A stretch of 11,713 bases of DNA from Candidatus Omnitrophota bacterium (GTDB lineage: Bacteria; Ratteibacteria; UBA8468; B48-G9; DTJG01). Under the pieces are notes generated by a model. That model saw only the letters and a program-made list of their open reading frames with translations. It was not told the DNA's origin and did no database searches. Below are positions 6,435 through 11,713 of this stretch, piece by piece. The DNA is taken from NCBI GenBank assembly GCA_023818725.1, contig JAMWBX010000006.1, forward strand, positions 1,174 through 12,886, in the 5' to 3' direction. How positions within the stretch are numbered: position 1 is the stretch's first letter; each line of letters begins with the position of its first letter. Both the position numbers and the translations under genes were made by a program.

Positions 6435-9389
6435 TCAATAATTGATTTTTATTGTGATTATGCCGTAAGCAGGGAGTGCCATTTTTACTTCTTCCTTCAC
6501 AGGTATTTTTGAAACACATTCTTCTGCGATGTTTGATTGACAAATCCGGGATGGCTTTTTTTTGAATTTTATTGTGAAATTTTGTTTTTTCCCGAGCATT
6601 TCAATAACTCTCAAAACGACAGATTTACAATCAATTGAGGGTTTTAACGCAGAAGGCAAAACATTTCCTTCAATTTCAAACGGGCTGAAGGAGTATCCCT
6701 TTTTTGCTTGTGTGTCTATGGCAACAACCGGCATTGTGAATTCATTTGCAAGTTTTGTCATTTTAATCTCATTAAGTTTGCCCCAGACCAGTCTGTATGA
6801 AATTTTGTGTTTTCCTGTGTCTGATTGTGAATCCGGCTCATATGCATTTCGCAAAAGTGTTATCGATAATCTTTTGCCAGAAGAATTAAAGCCATGCCTG
6901 TTTTTTGTCAAAATGCCTGCGCAGAACCCTTTTTCTTTCATCGCAGCCCATCTTAACGCAGGGTACTCCTTGCCGCAGGCGGGCCTTGATATGGAGCCAA
7001 ACGGGATTTCATAAAATACAGCTGGATTTTCCATAGCAAAGGAGAAGTTTGTTCTGAGCATTGGCACGCCTTCTTTTGAGCCGCCGATTTCATTCCAGTC
7101 AATGGATAAATCAAAGTCAATGAATGGGAAATCGGGATAAAGTATTGTTTTCTGTGTGATGAGAGAGTTTTTGTATTTTCTCACCACGGATATAATTGTT
7201 CTGAATGGCTCTGAAATCACCTGTTTTTCAGCAATTTCATATAAGTAATCAGTTCGCAGGATGTTGCCGATAATCCATGCGCTCATACGGTGCGGTTGTT
7301 CATAGTTAACAGAAAAAAGGTTGCTTGATGTTTCTGCCCACCAGGAACTCGGGTCTTCAGCGATTGCAGGAGAGGCAATCGAAAGTACATATCTTTTGCT
7401 TTTTTTATCGAAGAGTGTTCGTATGGTGCCAGTATTTTTGTCAATGGAAATGTGATAAAAATCGGTTTCCCATTCGTCTTCACTTTTTTGTTTGATATTG
7501 CGCTTTGAACTCTCTGGAATAAATTCTTTGCTCTCCGCCATAATTCCAAAGGCCGGGATTTTTTGTATGAAACTTCCTGAATTATGGTTTATCAGGGCTT
7601 CTCTTTCCCATCCACAGGGATTGAATATCACAAGGGCTTTTTCGCCTGCTGGTGGAATTTTTTTAACATAATCTTCAAGCATTTTTTTTGATTCAGAAAT
7701 TACACGACCACCGAGCTCAACAGAATACTGATATGATGATTTAATCGCAGAACCGCAGAGTATGTCATGAAACTGGTTGAAGAGGGTGTGTTGCCAGAAT
7801 TGTTCAAGTTTATGTTTGTCTTTCTCTTCAAGAATATTATTAATAAGCCCGAGAGCCATTGCGCTTTCAAGGGTTAAAAGGATGTCCTCGCAGTGTCTGT
7901 TGGTGGTTTTGATGTCTGAATGTGTTGTGTAGCAACCTTCAAATATTGTGTTGAGTTCGCCTTTGACAACCGGAAGATACTTTTTAAATTTTTCCACAGA
8001 GTGGAAATATTTTTCAACAGTGGAAAAAACAAGGCTCGGCATCACAGGTTTCTGTTCCATTTTTTTCTTCATTCTGTAGTCTTTCTTTGTGGGGCCTCCA
8101 CCGTGGTCGCCAACTCCATAGGGAAACATTACTTCTGTCACAACTGGAAGGTATTCTTTGAATTTCAACAATGGCGGAATAATTCTTTCAGGGCTTATCC
8201 AGTTGTTGTAAACTGCCTTACAGGAAATAACTTTTTTACCATCAGGCCCTTCCCATACATAAAGGGGATAGTCCTTGCCGCATCTCATATGGAAGTAGTA
8301 TTTGATGCCGGCGTCAGCGCAAATCGCTGGCATTGTTGCTGGATGGCCGAATGTGTCCGGACACCACATCACACTCGATAATTTTCCCAGTTTTTCCCTG
8401 GCGTATTTTTTTGAATAGATAATATGTCTTGCAATGCTTTCGCCGTGAGACATATTTAAGTCATTTTCACTCCACGCAGTCGCGGTGACCTCCCACCTTT
8501 TTTCTTTTATCCTCTGGACAACATTCTGAAATAACTCTTTATTTTCCTGTTCAACAATCTTATACACGCACGCCTGGCTTTGAGAAAATGTAAGGTCAGG
8601 GAATTTTTTCATAAGCGCTATCACGGATGTGAAGTCTCTAACGCAGACATCTTTTGTGTTTTCATAGTTCCAGAGCCAGTTCATATCAATATGGGCATGT
8701 CCGATAAGGTGGACATTTATTCTTTTTGCGTGTTTTCTGAATGGTTCAAGAATGGTTTCTGCTTTTCTTATCTGCTCAAAAACGCTTTTCCAGTTTCTTC
8801 CGGCAATGTCTGAGGGATTGATTGCTGAAATGGCTGAATGAATTGTTTGTTCAAGTACCCTGCTTTTTTTCTCTTTCGCGATAGCCACTGCATACGCAAT
8901 TTGATATCTTATTGCTGAAAGTTCAAAAAGCGCATCTTCAACCTTTTCAATGCGCAAAATGGCGTAAATTCCGCTATGGCCGTCACCTTCAGGGACCTTA
9001 AACAATAAAGTATGGGTTGCGCCAGGTTGGGCATTCTTTATGATGATCATAGGTTCTGTTCTTGCGTCTGCCCAGTATTTTTGCTTGTAGATCATTGTTC
9101 CGTCTATAAAAAGTTCAATGCCGGAAGGAAAAATGAATTCAATGCCGATGTCAGAGCCAGCAACAGGTATTTTTTCTATCTCCTGTGGCACAATGAAACT
9201 GTGCCTTAAAAATGCATTACCTTCAGCAGGCGCCCAGGAAGGGTCTTTCACCTTTTCCCATTGTGATTCATCGTAATTTTCATTCTTATTTTGCTGGAAT
9301 TCCCATGTTCTCAACCAGAGAGTTTTTTTCACTGATGCGATAGCCTCATCGATGTTTTTTTCAATTTCTGAAAGAATCTGTTTATACAT
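6435..9389 (-). CDS. Alpha-mannosidase, glycoside hydrolase family 38
   Basis: The product (984 residues) is a GH38 alpha-mannosidase, a zinc-dependent retaining enzyme that removes terminal alpha-mannose. An N-terminal beta-rich region leads into the catalytic barrel with GHAHIDMNWLW (zinc ligands H233 and D235), WSENDLNMSHGESIAR, PDTFGHPATMP (nucleophile D345, also a zinc ligand) and FNQFHDILCGS (zinc ligand H541), then large beta-sandwich domains. All four metal ligands expected for the family are present. No signal peptide is seen, so it should be cytosolic, acting on imported manno-oligosaccharides or recycled glycans. The frame is open up to 9449, but ATG 9389 is preferred: it has AGGAGGG just upstream, and the longer version would run through the promoter. 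It is more G/C-rich than the cas genes. Exact linkage specificity cannot be read from the sequence. Confidence 0.93.
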   Translation of the reverse strand: MYKQILSEIEKNIDEAIASVKKTLWLRTWEFQQNKNENYDESQWEKVKDPSWAPAEGNAFLRHSFIVPQEIEKIPVAGSDIGIEFIFPSGIELFIDGTMIYKQKYWADARTEPMIIIKNAQPGATHTLLFKVPEGDGHSGIYAILRIEKVEDALFELSAIRYQIAYAVAIAKEKKSRVLEQTIHSAISAINPSDIAGRNWKSVFEQIRKAETILEPFRKHAKRINVHLIGHAHIDMNWLWNYENTKDVCVRDFTSVIALMKKFPDLTFSQSQACVYKIVEQENKELFQNVVQRIKEKRWEVTATAWSENDLNMSHGESIARHIIYSKKYAREKLGKLSSVMWCPDTFGHPATMPAICADAGIKYYFHMRCGKDYPLYVWEGPDGKKVISCKAVYNNWISPERIIPPLLKFKEYLPVVTEVMFPYGVGDHGGGPTKKDYRMKKKMEQKPVMPSLVFSTVEKYFHSVEKFKKYLPVVKGELNTIFEGCYTTHSDIKTTNRHCEDILLTLESAMALGLINNILEEKDKHKLEQFWQHTLFNQFHDILCGSAIKSSYQYSVELGGRVISESKKMLEDYVKKIPPAGEKALVIFNPCGWEREALINHNSGSFIQKIPAFGIMAESKEFIPESSKRNIKQKSEDEWETDFYHISIDKNTGTIRTLFDKKSKRYVLSIASPAIAEDPSSWWAETSSNLFSVNYEQPHRMSAWIIGNILRTDYLYEIAEKQVISEPFRTIISVVRKYKNSLITQKTILYPDFPFIDFDLSIDWNEIGGSKEGVPMLRTNFSFAMENPAVFYEIPFGSISRPACGKEYPALRWAAMKEKGFCAGILTKNRHGFNSSGKRLSITLLRNAYEPDSQSDTGKHKISYRLVWGKLNEIKMTKLANEFTMPVVAIDTQAKKGYSFSPFEIEGNVLPSALKPSIDCKSVVLRVIEMLGKKQNFTIKFKKKPSRICQSNIAEECVSKIPVKEEVKMALPAYGIITIKINY

Positions 9390-9392
9390 TTT

Positions 9393-9399
9393 CCCTCCT
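9393..9399 (-). promoter_or_regulatory. Ribosome binding site that sets the mannosidase start
   Basis: AGGAGGG on the minus strand ends three bases before ATG 9389. It favours this start over the ATG at 9449, which has no comparable site. Confidence 0.8.
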
Positions 9400-9415
9400 G
9401 AAGAAATTTTGTCAT

Positions 9416-9442
9416 ATTTTATCAAAAATCCAATCAAGTCAA
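9416..9442 (-). promoter_or_regulatory. Likely promoter of the alpha-mannosidase gene
   Basis: On the minus strand TTGACT (9437-9442) is followed by TAAAAT (9416-9421) with a 15-base spacer. TG precedes the -10 box with one base between, giving an extended -10. The predicted start near 9409 leaves a short leader of about 20 bases before the chosen ATG. The spacer is slightly short, but a one-base shift of the -35 box (TTTGAC) gives 16. Confidence 0.55.
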
Positions 9443-9444
9443 AA

Positions 9445-9488
9445 TGCACATTTTCTTTAAAAGGCGTATAATACTCAAACTATATAAT
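9445..9488 (+). promoter_or_regulatory. Possible promoter region for the TauE-family gene
   Basis: Two perfect TATAAT hexamers lie on the plus strand at 9467-9472 and 9483-9488. The first has a weak -35 match, TGCACA (9445-9450), at a 16-base spacing; the second has no good -35 box. Transcription from here would carry a leader of some 130-150 bases before the ATG at 9625. It would be divergent from, and overlap, the mannosidase promoter. Confidence 0.35.
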
Positions 9489-9534
9489 GGCGTTTTTTCA
9501 GTCTGACTGGCAAAGGCGCAGGTTGGAAAAATGG

Positions 9535-9581
9535 GATTCCGGGAATCGAGAGAACTGAAAAATCGCTCCTTTTTAAGGGAG
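9535..9581 (+). other. Two small hairpins in the leader upstream of the TauE-family gene
   Basis: GATTCCGGGAATC (9535-9547) is a perfect 13-base palindrome able to form a five-pair stem with a CGG loop. About 18 bases on, CTCCTTTTTAAGGGAG (9566-9581) can form a six-pair stem (one G-U pair) with a four-base loop. Both lie between the putative start of transcription and the ATG at 9625. They match no riboswitch class I recognise. No U-run follows either stem directly, so they are not obvious terminators. Confidence 0.35.
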
Positions 9582-9624
9582 AAAGGTTGAAAATTCTAAG
9601 GACATTGGATGAACAGGAAAGTGT

Positions 9625-10365
9625 ATGTTTGACTATAATTTAAGTTTTTACAACTGGCTTATTCTTGTTCTGGCCGGCTTTTTTATCGGGGTTTCAAAGA
9701 CAGGTATTCCCGGGCTGGGGATGCTTTCAATTACAATAACAGCGCTTGTTATTCCAGCAAGATTGTCCACAGGCGTGATATTGCCAATGCTCATACTCGG
9801 AGACATATTTGCGGTTGCCTATTACAGAAGGCACGCGCAATGGAAGATTCTATTGAGGCTGATGCCTTGGGCAGCAATTGGAATTATTGCAGGTTTTTTT
9901 GCCCTCGGTAGAATGGATGACCAGCAGCTCAGGCCTATCATTGGTTTTATTGTTCTTTTGATACTCGGGCTTAATGAGGCAGACATACTGGATAACTGGA
10001 ATATCCCGGCAAGAGGGTGGTTTGCAGCTATAATCGGACTCAGTGCTGGCTTTACAACAATGATTGCAAACGCAGCAGGTTCAATAATGATTATTTATCT
10101 TCTTGCAATGCGGCTTCCAAAGCAGGAGTTCATTGGCACAGGTGCCTGGTATTTTTTCATTTTAAACTGGTTTAAGGTTCCATTCAGCGCAAGCTTAGGT
10201 CTTATCAATCCTGATTCACTTATGTTGAATTTCAAGGTTGCGCCAGCAATTATTGCAGGTTCTCTTTCAGGCGTTTATCTTATGAAGATCATTCCGCAGA
10301 GAGTATTTGATTTGATTATCAAGGTCCTGACAGTTATTGCTGCGGTGAAACTTGTTATCTGGTAA
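9625..10365 (+). CDS. TauE/SafE-family membrane transporter (putative sulfite or sulfonate-type exporter)
   Basis: This 246-residue hydrophobic protein has about eight membrane segments, at roughly 8-28, 33-48, 50-66, 80-97, 102-118, 132-160 (possibly a re-entrant pair), 172-190, 203-222 and 226-245; exact borders are uncertain. Two related glycine-rich motifs, one per half, mark the TauE/SafE family: GFFIGVSKTGIPGLG at 18-32 and GLSAGFTTMIANAAG at 138-152. Family members move small organic or sulfur-containing anions such as sulfite, sulfoacetate or taurine products, but the substrate cannot be told here and no sulfur gene is nearby. The length is usual. The ATG follows AGGAAA by about seven bases. 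The gene starts a plus-strand cluster and ends 12 bases before the oxidoreductase remnant. Confidence 0.88.
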   Translation: MFDYNLSFYNWLILVLAGFFIGVSKTGIPGLGMLSITITALVIPARLSTGVILPMLILGDIFAVAYYRRHAQWKILLRLMPWAAIGIIAGFFALGRMDDQQLRPIIGFIVLLILGLNEADILDNWNIPARGWFAAIIGLSAGFTTMIANAAGSIMIIYLLAMRLPKQEFIGTGAWYFFILNWFKVPFSASLGLINPDSLMLNFKVAPAIIAGSLSGVYLMKIIPQRVFDLIIKVLTVIAAVKLVIW

Positions 10366-10377
10366 AATAAAAATGGT

Positions 10378-10521
10378 ATGAAAGAAAAAGTGAAAATAGT
10401 GTTTCTCGGGACAGGGGCAATGGGTCAATGCGGCCATTTGAAAAACTATGTTCTGGTTCCTGATTGTGAGGTTGGTGCAATATGTGAGAATGGTTTGCCC
10501 TTGAGTTTTAAGCAGGTATAA
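10378..10521 (+). pseudogene. N-terminal remnant of a Gfo/Idh/MocA-family oxidoreductase
   Basis: A 47-codon frame reads MKEKVKIVFLGTGAMGQCG and then HLKNYVLVPDCEVGAICE. This is the first beta-alpha-beta unit of an NAD(P)-binding Rossmann fold: the glycine motif GTGAMG at 11-16 and an acidic residue (E37) at the end of the second strand, where the cofactor ribose is bound. The 'HLKNY..VPDCEVGAICE' pattern is that of Gfo/Idh/MocA sugar and inositol dehydrogenases, which are usually 320-400 residues long. After residue 37 the match stops (NGLPLSFKQV, then TAA), and the next gene begins 28 bases later. So about nine tenths of the gene is missing, probably by deletion. There is no strong ribosome binding site. 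It is unlikely to make a working protein; a recent deletion or an assembly join are both possible. Confidence 0.75.
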
Positions 10522-10522
10522 T
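10495..10522 (+). promoter_or_regulatory. Promoter of the nucleotidyltransferase gene, inside the end of the remnant
   Basis: TTGCCC (10495-10500, four of six matches to the -35 consensus) is followed after exactly 16 bases by a perfect TATAAT (10517-10522), which overlaps the stop codon of the oxidoreductase remnant. The predicted start near 10529 gives a leader of about 20 bases before the proposed ATT start codon. This may explain why the remnant's last, unrelated codons look like non-coding sequence. Confidence 0.55.
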
Positions 10523-10537
10523 TAAACTTGAAAAAAC

Positions 10538-10543
10538 AGGGAG
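10538..10543 (+). promoter_or_regulatory. Ribosome binding site pointing to an ATT start codon
   Basis: AGGGAG ends six bases before the in-frame ATT at 10550, ideal spacing for initiation there. The only other nearby candidate, TTG at 10559, would be 15 bases away, which is too far. Confidence 0.6.
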
Positions 10544-10549
10544 AACGAT

Positions 10550-11554
10550 ATTAAGGCATTGATACTTCTTGGCGGTCAGGGCACAAGGTTGAGGCCGTTT
10601 ACACTTTCAAGGCCAAAGTCATTTTTGCCTGTGGCGAATGTTCCGATGATACACTATCAGCTAATGCTTCTTGCAAAGTATAAAGTAGACAATGTTATTC
10701 TTGCGATAAGTCCGCATTGCAAGAAATACAGGGATTTTCTTAATATTGCAAAGAATCTTGGAATAAAACTTTCTCTTTCCTGCGAGAAATACCCGCTTGG
10801 CACAGGTGGTGGAATAAAGAATGCTTTCAGATACTTGAAAGGAGACGAACCATTTTTTGTTTTTAACGGAGACATTATCAGCGACTGTAATCTTGAAAAG
10901 ATGCTGGCATTTCACAAAAGCAGTCGCTCGGATGTGAGTATCGCAGTAGTAAAGGTTGAAAATCCAAAAGATTTTGGAGTGCTGGTTATTGATGAGGAAA
11001 AAAGAATAAGACAGTTTATAGAAAAGCCAGAAGTGCCAGTTTCAAATCTTATTAATGCAGGCATCTACATTTTTCAACCTGAAATACTTGATGAGATTCC
11101 TTCAGGCAGAGAAGTTTCTGTTGAAAAAGAAACATTTCCTTATTTAATACGCAGTGGCAAAAAGGTTTATGCCTATATTCACGACGGATACTGGATGGAT
11201 GTGGGTACACTGGATAAATATAGAATTGCAAACTTTGACATCATGGAGGGAAAATTGAAAATTGGCCTAAATGTAACCAATACAGGGAAATTACTTACCG
11301 GGGAAAATGTTGTTTTTGAAAAAGATGTTGAAGCAAGGGGCGCAGTAATTATTGGCGATGGTTGTCACATCGGGAAAAACACGGTTTTAAAAGATTCCAT
11401 ACTTTTTGAAAATGTTAAAATTGGCAAAAATTGTTTGATTGAAAACAGTATCATTGGAAGGGATGTTCATATTGAATGTAATTGCGAAATACACGACTCA
11501 GCAATAGCAGATAGATGCAGATTGCGGCATTATACAAAGATAAAGAAATTTTAA
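10550..11554 (+). CDS. Sugar-phosphate nucleotidyltransferase with left-handed beta-helix, GDP-mannose pyrophosphorylase-like
   Basis: The enzyme joins a sugar 1-phosphate to a nucleotide (NTP + sugar-1-P gives NDP-sugar + PPi). The signature GGQGTRLRPFT..RPK is at residues 8-23, ending in the catalytic lysine. PLGTGGGIKNA, FNGDI (metal-binding aspartate) and EKPEVPVSNLINAGIY follow in the Rossmann-like domain. From about residue 260 to the end, hexapeptide repeats (VIIGDGCHIGKNTVL, VKIGKNCLIENSIIG) form a left-handed beta-helix. The GYWMDVGTLDKY block is typical of mannose-1-phosphate guanylyltransferase-like proteins; glucose-1-phosphate thymidylyltransferase-like activity is also possible. 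Start: no ATG fits. TTG 10559 would delete the usual 'KAL' of the first strand (MKALILLGGQGTRLRP in relatives). ATT 10550 restores it and has a well-spaced AGGGAG, so I place the start there (334 residues). The gene ends 10 bases before the tRNA. Confidence 0.88.
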   Translation: MKALILLGGQGTRLRPFTLSRPKSFLPVANVPMIHYQLMLLAKYKVDNVILAISPHCKKYRDFLNIAKNLGIKLSLSCEKYPLGTGGGIKNAFRYLKGDEPFFVFNGDIISDCNLEKMLAFHKSSRSDVSIAVVKVENPKDFGVLVIDEEKRIRQFIEKPEVPVSNLINAGIYIFQPEILDEIPSGREVSVEKETFPYLIRSGKKVYAYIHDGYWMDVGTLDKYRIANFDIMEGKLKIGLNVTNTGKLLTGENVVFEKDVEARGAVIIGDGCHIGKNTVLKDSILFENVKIGKNCLIENSIIGRDVHIECNCEIHDSAIADRCRLRHYTKIKKF

Positions 11555-11564
11555 GAAGTTTTTT

Positions 11565-11638
11565 GCGCTTGTAGCTCAACAGGATAGAGCGTTAGCCTCC
11601 GGAGCTAAAGGTTGTGGGTTCGACTCCCACCAAGCGCG
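11565..11638 (+). tRNA. tRNA-Arg, anticodon CCG
   Basis: The 74-base sequence folds as a full cloverleaf. The acceptor stem GCGCTTG/CAAGCGC has seven Watson-Crick pairs. The D stem is GCTC/GAGC with A and GG in the usual loop positions and A20, an arginine identity base in many bacteria. The anticodon stem is TTAGC/GCTAA with loop CTCCGGA, so the anticodon is CCG and it reads CGG. The variable loop is AGGTT, and the T arm is GTGGG-TTCGACT-CCCAC. The discriminator base is G. The 3' CCA is not encoded (TAA follows) and must be added by an enzyme. It lies 10 bases after the nucleotidyltransferase stop and may share its transcript; I found no convincing separate promoter. Confidence 0.95.
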
Positions 11639-11653
11639 TAAAACTACTTTAGA

Positions 11654-11703
11654 GGGAGTCGAATGGAGCGAAGACGTATAAGTCCGAGCAAGTGCGAGGA
11701 CTT
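11654..11703 (+). repeat. Hairpin-rich tail behind the tRNA, two similar tandem dyads
   Basis: GGGAGTCGAA (11654-11663) is the exact reverse complement of TTCGACTCCC in the tRNA T arm (11619-11628). Next come two elements of the same design: GTC..GA..GCGA..GAC at 11658-11675, and AAGTCC (11680-11685) pairing with GGACTT (11698-11703) around a GAG..GCGA core. They look like two diverged copies of one small palindromic repeat. A reading frame from ATG 11663 (MERRRISPSKCEDLCGW) is open to the window end behind GGGAG, but the symmetry of the DNA makes a repeat more likely than a gene. Confidence 0.4.
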
Positions 11704-11713
11704 GTGCGGGTGG

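Noticed and set aside
7283..7549. 88-codon minus-strand open frame
   Set aside because: It lies in another frame wholly inside the mannosidase gene and shows no domain or start signal.
7920..8381. 153-codon plus-strand open frame opposite the mannosidase
   Set aside because: It is antisense to the conserved catalytic region of GH38; its composition is what the opposite strand would give, and no motif is seen.
9390..9449. Longer mannosidase start at 9449 adding 20 residues
   Set aside because: It lacks a ribosome binding site, the added residues overlap the likely promoter, and ATG 9389 has AGGAGGG directly upstream.
9487..9561. Short frame MAFFQSDWQRRRLEKWDSGNREN in the divergent spacer
   Set aside because: It is very short with no ribosome binding site and overlaps a palindrome; better explained as leader sequence.
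11531..11564. Separate promoter for the tRNA gene
   Set aside because: TATACA at 11531-11536 has no acceptable -35 partner, and the tRNA is only 10 bases from the preceding gene.
1..11713. CRISPR array associated with the cas genes
   Set aside because: I saw no regularly spaced direct repeats anywhere in the window; the array must be elsewhere.

Overview
The window looks like bacterial DNA. It has clear Shine-Dalgarno sites, sigma70-type promoters (some with extended -10 elements), tightly packed or overlapping genes and a bacterial-type tRNA-Arg. It is A/T-rich, most strongly in the left third. I cannot name a lineage from the sequence; an uncultured anaerobe is only a guess.

Left part (1-6410, all on the minus strand, read right to left): one CRISPR-Cas operon. 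A consensus-like promoter (about 6383-6410) is followed by cas3' (DEAH helicase), cas3'' (stand-alone HD nuclease), cmr1, cmr2/cas10 and the first 48 codons of cmr3, which runs off the left edge. The genes overlap or sit within 14 bases of each other, so they are almost certainly one transcript. Cas10 keeps both its N-terminal HD dyad and a GGDD palm motif, so it looks able to cut DNA and to make cyclic oligoadenylate. The cmr genes define a type III-B effector. The two cas3 genes in front of them are the hallmark nuclease-helicase of type I systems, and no Cascade gene, cas6, cas1/cas2 or CRISPR array lies in the window. This mixed operon is the most interesting thing here.

Middle (6435-9389, minus strand): a cytosolic GH38 alpha-mannosidase with its own promoter and a strong ribosome binding site. 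That site shows that translation starts 20 codons inside the longest open frame.

Right part (9390-11713, plus strand): a 235-base divergent spacer with two small hairpins; a TauE/SafE-family membrane protein; a 47-codon remnant of a Gfo/Idh/MocA oxidoreductase (N-terminal Rossmann motif only); a sugar-phosphate nucleotidyltransferase with left-handed beta-helix repeats, probably GDP-mannose pyrophosphorylase-like, which appears to start at a rare ATT codon; tRNA-Arg(CCG); and a short hairpin-rich tail to the window end. Mannosidase, oxidoreductase remnant and nucleotidyltransferase suggest a sugar (possibly mannose) metabolism neighbourhood beside which the defence operon lies.
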